Of a DNA stretch of 15,408 nt, positions 1 to 7,283 are shown in pieces. The notes beneath the pieces were generated by a model. That model had not been told where the DNA came from, made no database searches, and saw only the letters and a program-made list of their open reading frames with translations. The stretch lies in NCBI GenBank assembly GCA_904501685.1, contig CAJGBX010000024.1:1-15408 (forward strand), read 5' to 3'. The position numbers and the translations under genes were made by a program. The DNA comes from Clostridiaceae bacterium (GTDB lineage: Bacteria; Bacillota; Clostridia; Oscillospirales; Acutalibacteraceae). Numbering within the stretch: the first letter of the stretch is position 1; each line of letters begins with the position of its first letter.

Positions 1-474
1 ATTAATACCGGTCTTGGTCGAGCCGATATTGACCGACGAGCAAATATGGTCGGTAACACTTAATGCCTCGGGTATACTTTCAATCAATTCGCGGTCGCCT
101 GCGGCAAAGCCCTTCTGGACCAATGCCGAGTATCCGCCGATGAAGTTAACACCGACCGTTCTTGCGGCCTTTTCCAATGTTACGGCAAACTTGACCACAT
201 CCTTAGAACGGCAGGCAGCGGCAATAATTGCAATCGGAGTGACCGAAATACGCTTGTTTATAATAGGAATACCAAGCTCCTTTTCAATCTCCTGACAAAC
301 AGGAACGAGCCTTTCAGCCTTGCGCGTAATTTTTTCATAAATGCGCTCGCAAGCCTTGTCTATATCACTGTCAATACAGTCGAGCAGCGAAATGCCCATT
401 GTAACGGTACGGATATCAAGATTCTCATCCTGAATCATATGTATCGTTTCTAAAATATCTCTCGTTTCTAACAT
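1..474 (-). CDS. UPF0210 / DUF711 (PFL-family) protein, N-terminal part
   Basis: The gene reads leftwards off the window; 158 codons are open with no stop. The start is ATG at 474, preceded by a GAGGT ribosome site about 8 bases upstream. The translation begins MLETRDILETIHMIQDENLD and continues with RTVTMGISLLDCID, INKRISVTPIAIIAAA, VNFIGGYSALVQKG and CSSVNIGSTKTGIN, all hallmarks of the UPF0210 (DUF711) family, whose full members are about 450 residues. The family resembles glycyl-radical (pyruvate formate-lyase-like) proteins in name and fold only, and its reaction is not established. The ACT-domain gene ends 19 bases upstream on the same strand, the usual partner arrangement, so the two probably form one transcript and the ACT protein may sense a small ligand for this one. 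The missing C-terminus lies outside the window. Confidence 0.9.
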   Translation of the reverse strand, partial: MLETRDILETIHMIQDENLDIRTVTMGISLLDCIDSDIDKACERIYEKITRKAERLVPVCQEIEKELGIPIINKRISVTPIAIIAAACRSKDVVKFAVTLEKAARTVGVNFIGGYSALVQKGFAAGDRELIESIPEALSVTDHICSSVNIGSTKTGIN

Positions 475-493
475 TTTCAGTACCTCAAAAGCC

Positions 494-763
494 TTAAATT
501 CTGTGCATAGAGTTAAACAAGTCCTCGTGCATAACGTGGACCGACATATTAATCTCTTCACCCATTTTTGCCATTGCATCCGAAAATTCGCCAAACGGAA
601 CATTTAAGCCATTAATATCGCCAACCATAATCATACAGAACATTTCCTGCAAAATGGACTGCGAAACCTCTAAAATATTTACATTATATTTTGCACATTC
701 CGAAGAAACCTTTGCCAAAATACCCACAGCGTCTTTACCGACTACGGTTAAAACTGCTTTCAT
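494..763 (-). CDS. ACT-domain protein, UPF0237 family
   Basis: This is a small cytosolic protein of 89 residues made of a single ACT domain. It begins MKAVLTVVGKDAVGILAKV, with the G-x-D-x-x-G-I-L-A turn expected of a ligand-binding ACT fold (residues about 8-15), and ends LFNSMHRI. The length fits UPF0237, whose members are about 90 residues. The open frame extends upstream to 787, but the ATG at 763 is preferred because AAGGAAG lies about 9 bases before it and the protein then starts exactly as the family does. It lies directly upstream of the UPF0210 gene. ACT domains usually bind amino acids and control a partner enzyme; the ligand here is unknown. Confidence 0.9.
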   Translation of the reverse strand: MKAVLTVVGKDAVGILAKVSSECAKYNVNILEVSQSILQEMFCMIMVGDINGLNVPFGEFSDAMAKMGEEINMSVHVMHEDLFNSMHRI

Positions 764-796
764 TAAAAACACTTCCTTAAAATTCAATTATTCTAT

Positions 797-825
797 ATAG
801 TACCACATTTTTCACCTATTGTAAA
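797..825 (-). promoter_or_regulatory. Sigma-A-type promoter of the ACT/UPF0210 pair
   Basis: Read on the minus strand, TTTACA (825-820) is followed after exactly 17 bases by TACTAT (802-797). Transcription would begin near 790 and give a leader of about 27 bases before the ATG at 763. No other promoter is seen before this gene pair. Confidence 0.6.
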
Positions 826-842
826 CAAAAATCTTCATATGC

Positions 843-858
843 TTCAAGACGTCTTGAA
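843..858. promoter_or_regulatory. 16-bp perfect palindrome, candidate operator
   Basis: TTCAAGACGTCTTGAA is a perfect palindrome between the two divergent promoters. It overlaps the -35 element of the rightward promoter (854-859) and lies 18 bases beyond the -35 of the leftward one. That position suits a dimeric repressor of the rightward gene. There is no loop and no T-tract, so it is not a terminator. The regulator is unknown. Confidence 0.45.
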
Positions 859-882
859 AATTTAAGATTTGTATGATATTAT
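854..882 (+). promoter_or_regulatory. Promoter of the DUF4825-like membrane protein gene
   Basis: TTGAAA (854-859) and TATTAT (877-882) are separated by 17 bases. Transcription would start near 889, which excludes the in-frame ATG at 869 and supports the start at 914. Confidence 0.55.
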
Positions 883-913
883 TAAAACAAACTATTTATT
901 GAGGAAATATGAA

Positions 914-1624
914 ATGAGTAAAAAACGCAAAGCAAATAACGAAGATATTAAGCTTGAAAACACCTCTCTTTACAAAAAAGCATCACGCGACGGTGATTTA
1001 ACCGCCGAAGAGATAAAGCTTAAAAAAAGAAAAAAACACATTAAAATAGGAATAGTCTTGGTAAGTATAATTGTTTTGTTGGCAATTGTGCCTTGGATTG
1101 TTGTCGGCATTATCACTGCTCCGAATTACGATATAATTAATACCGGGGAAACAACCAGAACCTATCAGTCAATGCTTGAAAACGTTAAGGCTACGGCACA
1201 TTCAACAGAGCTTTTTAATATGAAAAACCCCGATTTGAACAATACTGACGCCGTGACAACGCTTATATCCAAGCTGAATTTAGAGGAAGAGCTGGGAACC
1301 TATACTGTAAGCGTTCAAGCCTCAGAAAAGCCCTACACCGTAACACTGAAGTTCGATAAGCCGCACGATATGACCCAGTCAGAGGACGGGAACAAATGGG
1401 AAACCGAGGTCATAAAGTACTCGACCGCAATTATGGGACTTATTGACAATATTGCGCAGGTTAATTGGGAATATCCCATTGACGGAGAAAAAACCGACGG
1501 AAAGTTCTTCAACCGGGCCGACGCCGAAAAGTTCATGAAGCTTAATGTGCCGATTGCACGCTTTGGTGAAAGTGAAAGGTCGGTTCAGCTTTTGTTAAAC
1601 CTTTTGGGAATTGATTTATATTGA
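914..1624 (+). CDS. Single-pass membrane protein with DUF4825-like extracellular domain
   Basis: The product is 236 residues. A charged cytosolic N-terminus (residues 1-42, rich in Lys and Glu) is followed by one strongly hydrophobic segment at about 44-68 and an outer domain of about 165 residues. The start is ATG at 914, 6 bases after GAGGAAA; an in-frame ATG at 869 lies upstream of the predicted transcription start. The outer domain pattern, TLISKLNLEEELGTYTVSV, then EKPYTVTLKFDK and later STAIMGLIDNIAQVNW, resembles DUF4825, often found on the outer side of BlaR1/M56-type sensors and in putative lipoproteins. That match is from memory of the pattern and is an inference. No peptidase part is present. 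A stand-alone sensor or envelope accessory protein is possible; function is unknown. No terminator follows. Confidence 0.75.
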   Translation: MSKKRKANNEDIKLENTSLYKKASRDGDLTAEEIKLKKRKKHIKIGIVLVSIIVLLAIVPWIVVGIITAPNYDIINTGETTRTYQSMLENVKATAHSTELFNMKNPDLNNTDAVTTLISKLNLEEELGTYTVSVQASEKPYTVTLKFDKPHDMTQSEDGNKWETEVIKYSTAIMGLIDNIAQVNWEYPIDGEKTDGKFFNRADAEKFMKLNVPIARFGESERSVQLLLNLLGIDLY

Positions 1625-1634
1625 TTGTTACACT

Positions 1635-1672
1635 TTTGTAATCTTTGTAACTGAATTTTAATTAAACTGTAA
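1635..1672. repeat. TTTGTAA direct repeats upstream of the secreted-protein gene
   Basis: TTTGTAA occurs at 1635-1641 and 1644-1650, 9 bases apart, and a related CTGTAA lies at 1667-1672, 22 bases further on. Short TGTAA-type direct repeats upstream of a poor -35 are the kind of site that OmpR/PhoB-family activators use. The region is AT-rich, so this is only suggestive. Confidence 0.25.
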
Positions 1673-1702
1673 TATCATTGATACCCACTTTCGCAATATA
1701 GT

Positions 1703-1723
1703 GTGTATAATAAGAATATACAC
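1703..1723. promoter_or_regulatory. TATAAT -10 element inside an inverted repeat
   Basis: GTGTATA (1703-1709) and TATACAC (1717-1723) form a perfect 7-bp inverted repeat with a 7-base centre. The -10 hexamer TATAAT (1706-1711) lies within it. The only -35-like hexamer, TTGATA (1678-1683), is 22 bases away, too far for a normal promoter, which suggests a regulated promoter. A protein bound to the repeat would block the polymerase. Confidence 0.4.
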
Positions 1724-1749
1724 TAATATATGTTGTGGAGGTGAAGAGT

Positions 1750-2418
1750 ATGAAAAAGCTGATTTTAAGCCTTTTGGCAGTTGTTTCGGTTATTTCCCTT
1801 GGTTTAACCGCATTTGTGCCTGCCACGGCCGAAAACACCGATGTTGATACTCTCACCGTTACAGTTCCCTACACGACCGAAGCCGCAGACGGTGAAATTA
1901 CCGCCGCCGAGCCGAAAGGTAACATAGCAGTTGAGCCAAAAAGCATTGTAGCCGAAGAGCCGGTAGCCTTGCCCTCGACCGATAAGCTGCTTCTTAATAT
2001 GCTTAACCTTAACTTCTGCTATACCGATGCCTTTAATGTGACTGAGCGTATGGCGGTGGCTGCAGCAATTTCTTTAAAGGATTATGCTGCCGATATCCCT
2101 GGCTACGGTATCTGCGTAAGCAAGACCTTGACCTTAGGCTTTATCAAAAGCTTTTACGGAATTGACCTTAATTTAGATGATGTTAATACCGAGTATGCTC
2201 CCGAGGGCTTTATCGCTCTTCCCTGCTATGAGGTTGGTACACAAAACCACGAAATTGTATCGATAACCGAGACTGAGGACGGACGGTTTGAGGTTGTTTC
2301 AACCGTCACCTTTATTTACGGCGGCTATGCTTCCGATTTTTGTACCGCAGTTTCACATTTTGTAAAAAATGAGGCTTCGGAATACGGTTTCAACCTATTG
2401 GACTGCACACTGCTTTAA
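1750..2418 (+). CDS. Secreted protein of unknown function
   Basis: The product is 222 residues and not recognised. It starts at ATG 1750, 6 bases after GGAGGTG (1738-1744); an in-frame ATG at 1735 precedes this ribosome site and is rejected. Residues 1-27 are a classical Sec signal peptide (two Lys, hydrophobic core, likely cut after PATA at A27). Residues 28-75 are an acidic, Thr/Pro/Glu-rich linker. Residues 76-222 form a compact domain with five cysteines (90, 122, 159, 198, 219), one short of three pairs, and the motif KSFYGIDLNLDD at 133-144. There is no lipobox, transmembrane segment or sorting signal, so it is probably released or held by the envelope. A terminator follows, and upstream lies a promoter that looks regulated. 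Confidence 0.8.
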   Translation: MKKLILSLLAVVSVISLGLTAFVPATAENTDVDTLTVTVPYTTEAADGEITAAEPKGNIAVEPKSIVAEEPVALPSTDKLLLNMLNLNFCYTDAFNVTERMAVAAAISLKDYAADIPGYGICVSKTLTLGFIKSFYGIDLNLDDVNTEYAPEGFIALPCYEVGTQNHEIVSITETEDGRFEVVSTVTFIYGGYASDFCTAVSHFVKNEASEYGFNLLDCTLL

Positions 2419-2437
2419 GTAGCTGAATCGCCACCAC

Positions 2438-2466
2438 TTGCAAATTATGAAATTTTGGTATATAAT
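2438..2466 (+). promoter_or_regulatory. Promoter of the cardiolipin synthase gene
   Basis: TTGCAA (2438-2443), a 17-base spacer and a consensus TATAAT (2461-2466). Transcription would begin near 2473, only a few bases before the terminator-like hairpin at 2477-2509, so any transcript from here passes through that hairpin first. Confidence 0.6.
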
Positions 2467-2476
2467 GTGTTTTACC

Positions 2477-2509
2477 ACAGCCGACCTTTCGGGGTGCGGC
2501 TGTTTTTTT
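2477..2509 (+). terminator. Rho-independent terminator or attenuator before cls
   Basis: ACAGCCG (2477-2483) pairs with CGGCTGT (2497-2503); an inner ACC/GGT pairing extends the stem past a bulge. Seven T residues follow at 2503-2509. It would end the transcript of the secreted-protein gene, but it lies downstream of the apparent cls promoter and so may also limit cls. Confidence 0.7.
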
Positions 2510-2543
2510 AAAATTTTGAAATCTATTGCAATGAGGTGATACT

Positions 2544-4103
2544 GTGGCTAAAGAAACCCGTCAAAAAATGAAAAAGGAGCATAAACGCGGTATCGCACTG
2601 CCCGGACGTATCATCACCGCCGGACTGCTTATATTACTGCAAATTGCAATCTGGACAGTTATTGAGCTTTATATGTCCAACATTTCTTCAGTGATTAACG
2701 CAGTAATCCGCTTTATTTCATTAATAATAGTATTCGCAATTTTAAACAAACGTGATAATCCAAGCTATAAATTAATGTGGATTATCTTTATTTTGGTAAC
2801 TCCGTTAGTAGGCGGTGTTTTATTCTTCCTCTGGGGTAACGGCAAAGTAAAGCCGATACTCAAAAAGCGTATGTTTCAACAAAAAAAGCTTAATAAACCC
2901 TACCTTTGGCAGGACCCTCAGGTTGTGACCGACCTGCATTTCAAGGATATTTACCACGCGAGGCAGTCGCAGTTCCTTTTCCGTGAATCGGGATACCCTG
3001 TTTATACCGACACTACGGTTGAATATCTTGCTCCCGGTGAAAAATTTTTGCCGAGAATGCTTCAAGAACTTGAATCTGCTGAAAAATATATCTTTTTGGA
3101 GTATTTTATTTTAGCACGCGGCAAAATGTGGAACGCTATTCACGATGTGCTCCGCAGAAAAGCTGAAGAAGGTGTCGAGGTCAGGATTATTTTTGACGAT
3201 TTCGGTTCGATTTCACGTCAAAACCGCAATTTTGTCAAAAACCTTCGTAAGGAAGGCATACGGGTTATCGCCTTTAACCGCATCAGAGCCTCGGTTGATT
3301 TGTTTTTGAACAACCGCGACCACCGTAAAATCTGCGTTATTGACGGTTATGTTTCAATGACCGGCGGACTGAATATTGCCGACGAATATATTAATGAAAC
3401 ATCACCTCACGGCTATTGGATGGACTGTGCACTGATTATGAAGGGACCTGCCGCGACAAGCTTTGCAGTAGCCTTTTGTGAAATGTGGAGCAGTATGTCA
3501 CGCGAACGGCTTGACCCGAAAAGCTATATCGTAAATACCTTTCCTAAAGCATTAGGCTATGTTCAGCCTTATATGGAAAACCCGCTTGATACTAAGCATT
3601 ATCCCGGTGAGGGTATTTACCGTCAAATTTTAGGTACTGCCAAGGACTATGTTTATATTGTATCACCTTATCTAATACTGGATAATACAATGACCACCGC
3701 CTTGACCTCGGCTGCTAAGGCCGGTATTGATGTCAGAATTATAACCCCTAAAATCCGCGATAAATGGTATGTGCATCCTGTCACGCAGTTTAATTATCAG
3801 GAGCTTTTGGAGGCAGGTGTCAGAATTTTTGAATTTACACCCGGCTTTATACATTCCAAGCTGTTTGTCTCGGATGACTCGGTTGCAACCTGCGGCACAA
3901 TTAATATGGACTACCGCAGCTTTTATTTCCATTTTGAATGCGGTGTCTGGATGTGCTCAATCCAAGCGGTTGACGATATAAAGGAACACTTTTTACAAAT
4001 GCAGGAGATTTCGGAAGAAATTATACTGTCAAAATGGTCAAAACGTCCTTTGAGAAAGCGTTTTGCCCAGGCGTTACTCAATGTTTTTGCACCTTTTATG
4101 TGA
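2544..4103 (+). CDS. cls: Cardiolipin synthase, phospholipase D superfamily
   Basis: A membrane enzyme that joins two phosphatidylglycerol molecules into cardiolipin and glycerol. At 519 residues it is full length for bacterial Cls. Three hydrophobic segments lie near the N-terminus (about 25-44, 49-67 and 76-97), the last two forming the usual PLDc_N region, followed by two phospholipase D domains. Both catalytic HxKxxxxD motifs are intact: H260/K262/D267 followed by GGLN, and H437/K439/D444 followed by GTINMDYRSF. The start is GTG at 2544, 5 bases after GAGGTG (2533-2538). The gene follows a promoter and a terminator-like hairpin, and no terminator separates it from htrA. General family assignment is firm; exact donor preference among Cls types is not readable from sequence. 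Confidence 0.93.
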   Translation: MAKETRQKMKKEHKRGIALPGRIITAGLLILLQIAIWTVIELYMSNISSVINAVIRFISLIIVFAILNKRDNPSYKLMWIIFILVTPLVGGVLFFLWGNGKVKPILKKRMFQQKKLNKPYLWQDPQVVTDLHFKDIYHARQSQFLFRESGYPVYTDTTVEYLAPGEKFLPRMLQELESAEKYIFLEYFILARGKMWNAIHDVLRRKAEEGVEVRIIFDDFGSISRQNRNFVKNLRKEGIRVIAFNRIRASVDLFLNNRDHRKICVIDGYVSMTGGLNIADEYINETSPHGYWMDCALIMKGPAATSFAVAFCEMWSSMSRERLDPKSYIVNTFPKALGYVQPYMENPLDTKHYPGEGIYRQILGTAKDYVYIVSPYLILDNTMTTALTSAAKAGIDVRIITPKIRDKWYVHPVTQFNYQELLEAGVRIFEFTPGFIHSKLFVSDDSVATCGTINMDYRSFYFHFECGVWMCSIQAVDDIKEHFLQMQEISEEIILSKWSKRPLRKRFAQALLNVFAPFM

Positions 4104-4153
4104 AAATTTAACCTTAAAAGGCTGAATGTTTATGATTTCTTAACATTTTTGCC

Positions 4154-4182
4154 TTTACCTTGTAATATTATCAGTATATACT
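4154..4182 (+). promoter_or_regulatory. Putative htrA promoter
   Basis: TTTACC (4154-4159), 17 bases, then TATACT (4177-4182). Transcription would start near 4189, with a leader of about 37 bases. The -35 is weak. No CtsR- or CIRCE-type inverted repeat is seen nearby. Confidence 0.45.
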
Positions 4183-4225
4183 AAAACTAGTAAAAACCAT
4201 TACCCTTTTAAAAAGGAGAAGCCAT

Positions 4226-5530
4226 ATGGAAGATAATAAAATATCCAAAACGGAAACCGAAAGCCAAGGTCAAGGCTATAGCTATACGCCTAATCAGAGC
4301 TACGGATATATACCTAACACTGAGTTTAAGCCTGAGGGTTCAACACCGCCTCAAAAACCGAAAAAGAACTTCGGTCTGGCTACAGTAATATTATGTATCA
4401 TTCTTTCTGCCGCAATCGGTGCCGGTACCGTGGCAATTTTACTCGGTAATCACCCCGGTAATGCCGATAAGAATAATTCCTCTCAGCTATCCTCGGTCGC
4501 TACCGGCTCTGACAATTCAAATGACGTCACCTCCAACGGTACGATTTCCAATATTATTGTTTCCGAAAATGTTGAATCGATTGTTGAAGCTGTTTACGAA
4601 AAAAGTGCCGACAGTGTTGTCGGTATTCGTACCAAGGCTTCAGTACAGAACTTCTTCGGCGGCTCACATGAAAGCACCGGCGAGGGTTCGGGTGTGATTT
4701 ACACGACCGACGGCTTTATTATCACAAATTACCACGTTATTGCCGATGTCGTAAACACACATTCCGAGAGTTCCTCGGTTGAGGTTTTCTTAATGTCCGA
4801 CCCCGATGAAGCAATCGATGCAAAAATCATCGGCTACAATGTTTCGGCCGACCTTGCGGTTATTAAGATTGAAAAGAAAAATTTGCCTGCCGTGGAAATT
4901 GCCAACTCTGACGAGGTTAAGGTTGGACAGTATGCAATTGCTATCGGCTGTCCCGGTGGAATTGAGTTTTTGAACTCGGTTTCCTACGGTATTATCAGCG
5001 GTCTTAACCGTACCATTACCATTGACTCAATCGGTGAAATGGAGCTTATTCAAACCGATGCCGCTATCAACCCCGGTAATTCGGGCGGTGCACTTTTAAA
5101 CTCAAAGGGTCAGCTGATTGGCATTAACTCGTCAAAGCTGGTCGATGAAAGCTTTGAGGGTATGGGTTTTGCTATCCCTATTAACACCGCATTGAATGTC
5201 GTTAAAGAGATTATCGAAAACAAGGACAACCCCTCACCCTATATCGGTATCGAGATTTATAAGTTTGATTCCGAATATTTAGCTCAATACGGTCTGCCTG
5301 CCGGTGCCGCAGTAAAGAGTGTTGTCAGCAATGCCCCTGCATACAATGCAGGAATTAAATCAGGTGATATTATTACCTCGTTCAACAAAAAGGAAATTAA
5401 AGAGTATCAGGATTTCATTGATATTTTAGAGGAATGTGAGCCGGGCACTAAGGTTACTGCTAAAATTTACCGAAACGGAAGATACTACAGCACAACCGTA
5501 ACAATCGGTTCTAATAATAACCACGGTTAA
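4226..5530 (+). CDS. htrA: HtrA/DegP-family membrane-anchored serine protease
   Basis: Envelope quality-control protease that degrades misfolded extracytoplasmic proteins. The 434-residue product has a cytosolic tail (1-48) rich in Tyr, Gln and Pro, one transmembrane segment (about 49-73), a Ser/Asn-rich linker to about 110, a trypsin-like domain (about 115-330) and one PDZ domain (about 337-428). The triad is intact: H170 in TNYHVIADV, D209 in SADLAVIK and S286 in NPGNSGGAL. One PDZ and an N-terminal anchor match Firmicute HtrA/YyxA proteins rather than the two-PDZ periplasmic DegP. The start is ATG at 4226, 7 bases after GGAG. A terminator follows the gene. Induction by envelope stress is likely from the family, but no operator is evident. 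Confidence 0.92.
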   Translation: MEDNKISKTETESQGQGYSYTPNQSYGYIPNTEFKPEGSTPPQKPKKNFGLATVILCIILSAAIGAGTVAILLGNHPGNADKNNSSQLSSVATGSDNSNDVTSNGTISNIIVSENVESIVEAVYEKSADSVVGIRTKASVQNFFGGSHESTGEGSGVIYTTDGFIITNYHVIADVVNTHSESSSVEVFLMSDPDEAIDAKIIGYNVSADLAVIKIEKKNLPAVEIANSDEVKVGQYAIAIGCPGGIEFLNSVSYGIISGLNRTITIDSIGEMELIQTDAAINPGNSGGALLNSKGQLIGINSSKLVDESFEGMGFAIPINTALNVVKEIIENKDNPSPYIGIEIYKFDSEYLAQYGLPAGAAVKSVVSNAPAYNAGIKSGDIITSFNKKEIKEYQDFIDILEECEPGTKVTAKIYRNGRYYSTTVTIGSNNNHG

Positions 5531-5541
5531 TATTAACGAAC

Positions 5542-5582
5542 AAATCCGGTGCCTAGAGGGATTATACGGCACCGGATTTTTT
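5542..5582 (+). terminator. Rho-independent terminator after htrA
   Basis: A perfect 12-bp stem joins 5542-5553 (AAATCCGGTGCC) and 5568-5579 (GGCACCGGATTT) around a 14-base loop, with T residues to 5582. The A-run at the base makes it partly bidirectional. Only 32 bases separate its end from the next start codon. Confidence 0.85.
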
Positions 5583-5614
5583 AAAATTAAAGTAAAGACA
5601 TTCGAGGATATTTT

Positions 5615-7147
5615 ATGTTTACAAGATTACATAGCACCGGAATTTTCGGTATCGACGCTTATATGGTTGAGGTAGAGGCCGACATTTCCAATAGCTTTCC
5701 TGCCTTTGACGTGGTCGGTCTGCCCGATACCGCAGTTAAGGAATCTCGCGACCGTGTGCGTTCTGCACTGAAAAACAGCGGATTTTCCTTTCCTACCACC
5801 AAAATTACCGTGAATTTAGCGCCCGCCGATATTAAAAAGGCAGGGTCAATGTACGATTTGCCGTCACTTTTATCGATACTTAATGCCTCGGGCCAGCTTA
5901 TGGCAGAGTGTGATTTGAACGAGTGCGCCTTTATAGGCGAGCTGTCACTGGACGGCGAATTAAGGCATATCAACGGTATGCTTTCAATGGCTATTGAGGC
6001 AAAACGTAACGGAATAAAGCGGTTTTTCGTACCGAGCGCCGACGCTTACGAGGCCTCGGTGGTTGAGGGAATTGAGATTTATCCCGTTGATAATGTAAAG
6101 CAATTAGTGGCACATTTGAGAAACGAGACCAAAATAAAGCCGACTGAAGCGCCCGACATTACTGCTATTAGCCAGACTATGCTGGATTTTGCCGACGTTA
6201 AAGGTCAAGCCGCCGCTAAAAGAGCACTTGAAATTGCCGCTGCAGGCGGGCATAACGTTTTGCTTATCGGACCTCCGGGGTCAGGCAAGAGTATGCTGGC
6301 TAAGCGTCTGCCCTCGATTTTACCGTCTATGACCTTTGAGGAATCTATAGAAACAACCAAAATTCACTCAGTTGCAGGCACACTGCCTCGGGATATTCCG
6401 CTGATTGCCAACCGTCCCTTCCGCGCACCGCACCACACCGTTTCGGCGGCAGGTCTTTCAGGCGGAGGTATCGTGCCGAGACCGGGAGAGGTTTCAATGG
6501 CACACAACGGCGTGCTGTTTTTAGATGAGTTTCCCGAGTTTTCACGTCAGGCAATGGAGGTTTTGCGTGCTCCGATTGAAGACGGTCAAGTCACAATCTC
6601 ACGTGCCAACGGCAGACTTACATATCCCTGCGAATTTTCGCTTATAGCCGCTATGAACCCCTGCCCCTGCGGATTTTTCGGCCACCCGAGGAAGAAGTGT
6701 ATCTGCTCCCAGCAGACCGTAAAACGGTATTTGGGCAAAATATCGGGGCCGATGCTCGACCGACTTGATATTCACGTTGAGGTGCCGGCGGTAGAATACG
6801 AGGAGCTTACCGGCAAGCGTGACGGCGAGTCTTCGGCCGAAATTAAGCTTAGGGTAGAAAAAGCACGTGCAATCCAAAACGAGCGTTATAAGGGTACCGA
6901 CGTCACCTGCAACGCAAGACTGACCTCAAATTTAATTCAAAAGTATTGCAGATTGGACGAAGCGGCTAACAAAATCCTTAAAAATGCATTTGAAAATTTA
7001 GGAATGTCGGCGAGGTCCTACGACCGAATTCTCAAAATCGCACGTACAGTAGCCGACCTTGACGGCAAGGAATCCATTGGTGCCGCCCATATTGCCCAAG
7101 CAATTCAATTCCGCAGCTTAGACAGAAAATATTGGAGTGAGCTGTAA
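5615..7147 (+). CDS. comM: YifB family Mg-chelatase-like AAA+ ATPase (ComM homologue)
   Basis: The product is 510 residues, the normal length. An N-terminal Lon-like fold ChlI-type domain (about 1-170, with FDVVGLPDTAVKESRDRVRSA near 31-51) precedes an AAA+ module: Walker A GPPGSGKS (219-226), Walker B LFLDEF (301-306), sensor-1 asparagine in AMNPCPCG (N348) and four cysteines at 350, 352, 362 and 364 that could bind zinc. The C-terminal Mg-chelatase domain ends with ARSYDRILKIARTVADL. In Gram-negative transformable bacteria ComM is a helicase promoting branch migration during transformation; the role in Clostridia is inferred. The start is ATG at 5615 with GAGGA 8 bases upstream. No good promoter fits between it and the htrA terminator; TAAAAT at 5582-5587 has no proper -35. 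Confidence 0.9.
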   Translation: MFTRLHSTGIFGIDAYMVEVEADISNSFPAFDVVGLPDTAVKESRDRVRSALKNSGFSFPTTKITVNLAPADIKKAGSMYDLPSLLSILNASGQLMAECDLNECAFIGELSLDGELRHINGMLSMAIEAKRNGIKRFFVPSADAYEASVVEGIEIYPVDNVKQLVAHLRNETKIKPTEAPDITAISQTMLDFADVKGQAAAKRALEIAAAGGHNVLLIGPPGSGKSMLAKRLPSILPSMTFEESIETTKIHSVAGTLPRDIPLIANRPFRAPHHTVSAAGLSGGGIVPRPGEVSMAHNGVLFLDEFPEFSRQAMEVLRAPIEDGQVTISRANGRLTYPCEFSLIAAMNPCPCGFFGHPRKKCICSQQTVKRYLGKISGPMLDRLDIHVEVPAVEYEELTGKRDGESSAEIKLRVEKARAIQNERYKGTDVTCNARLTSNLIQKYCRLDEAANKILKNAFENLGMSARSYDRILKIARTVADLDGKESIGAAHIAQAIQFRSLDRKYWSEL

Positions 7148-7163
7148 AATATTATTATAATAC

Positions 7164-7207
7164 AAAACGAAAATCCTGCCGATAATAATCGACAGGATTT
7201 TCGTTTT
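7164..7207. terminator. Bidirectional terminator shared by comM and tRNA-Arg
   Basis: A perfect 15-bp inverted repeat, 7164-7178 (AAAACGAAAATCCTG) and 7193-7207, encloses 14 bases that include a further CGAT/ATCG pairing. The T-rich ends serve transcripts from both sides. On the minus strand the stem begins at the last base of the tRNA CCA end. Confidence 0.8.
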
Positions 7208-7283
7208 GGTGCGCTGAAAGGGACTCGAACCCCCGACCTACTGGTTCGTAGCCAGTCACTCTATCCAGCTGAGCTATCAACGC
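7207..7283 (-). tRNA. tRNA-Arg (anticodon ACG)
   Basis: Seventy-seven bases including an encoded CCA (7209-7207). The acceptor stem GCGTTGA (7283-7277) pairs with TCAGCGC (7217-7211) with one G-T pair. The D-arm has TAGCTCAGCTGGATAGAG, the anticodon arm ACTGG-CTACGAA-CCAGT gives ACG, and the T-arm has GGGTTCGAGTCC. ACG normally becomes ICG through TadA and reads CGU, CGC and CGA. Confidence 0.95.

Noticed and set aside
14..295. Plus-strand open frame of 93 codons
   Set aside because: It lies antisense to the UPF0210 gene, which has clear family motifs; no ribosome site supports it.
4104..4140. Terminator after cls
   Set aside because: The CCTT/AAGG pairing is only four pairs and no T-run follows at the right place.
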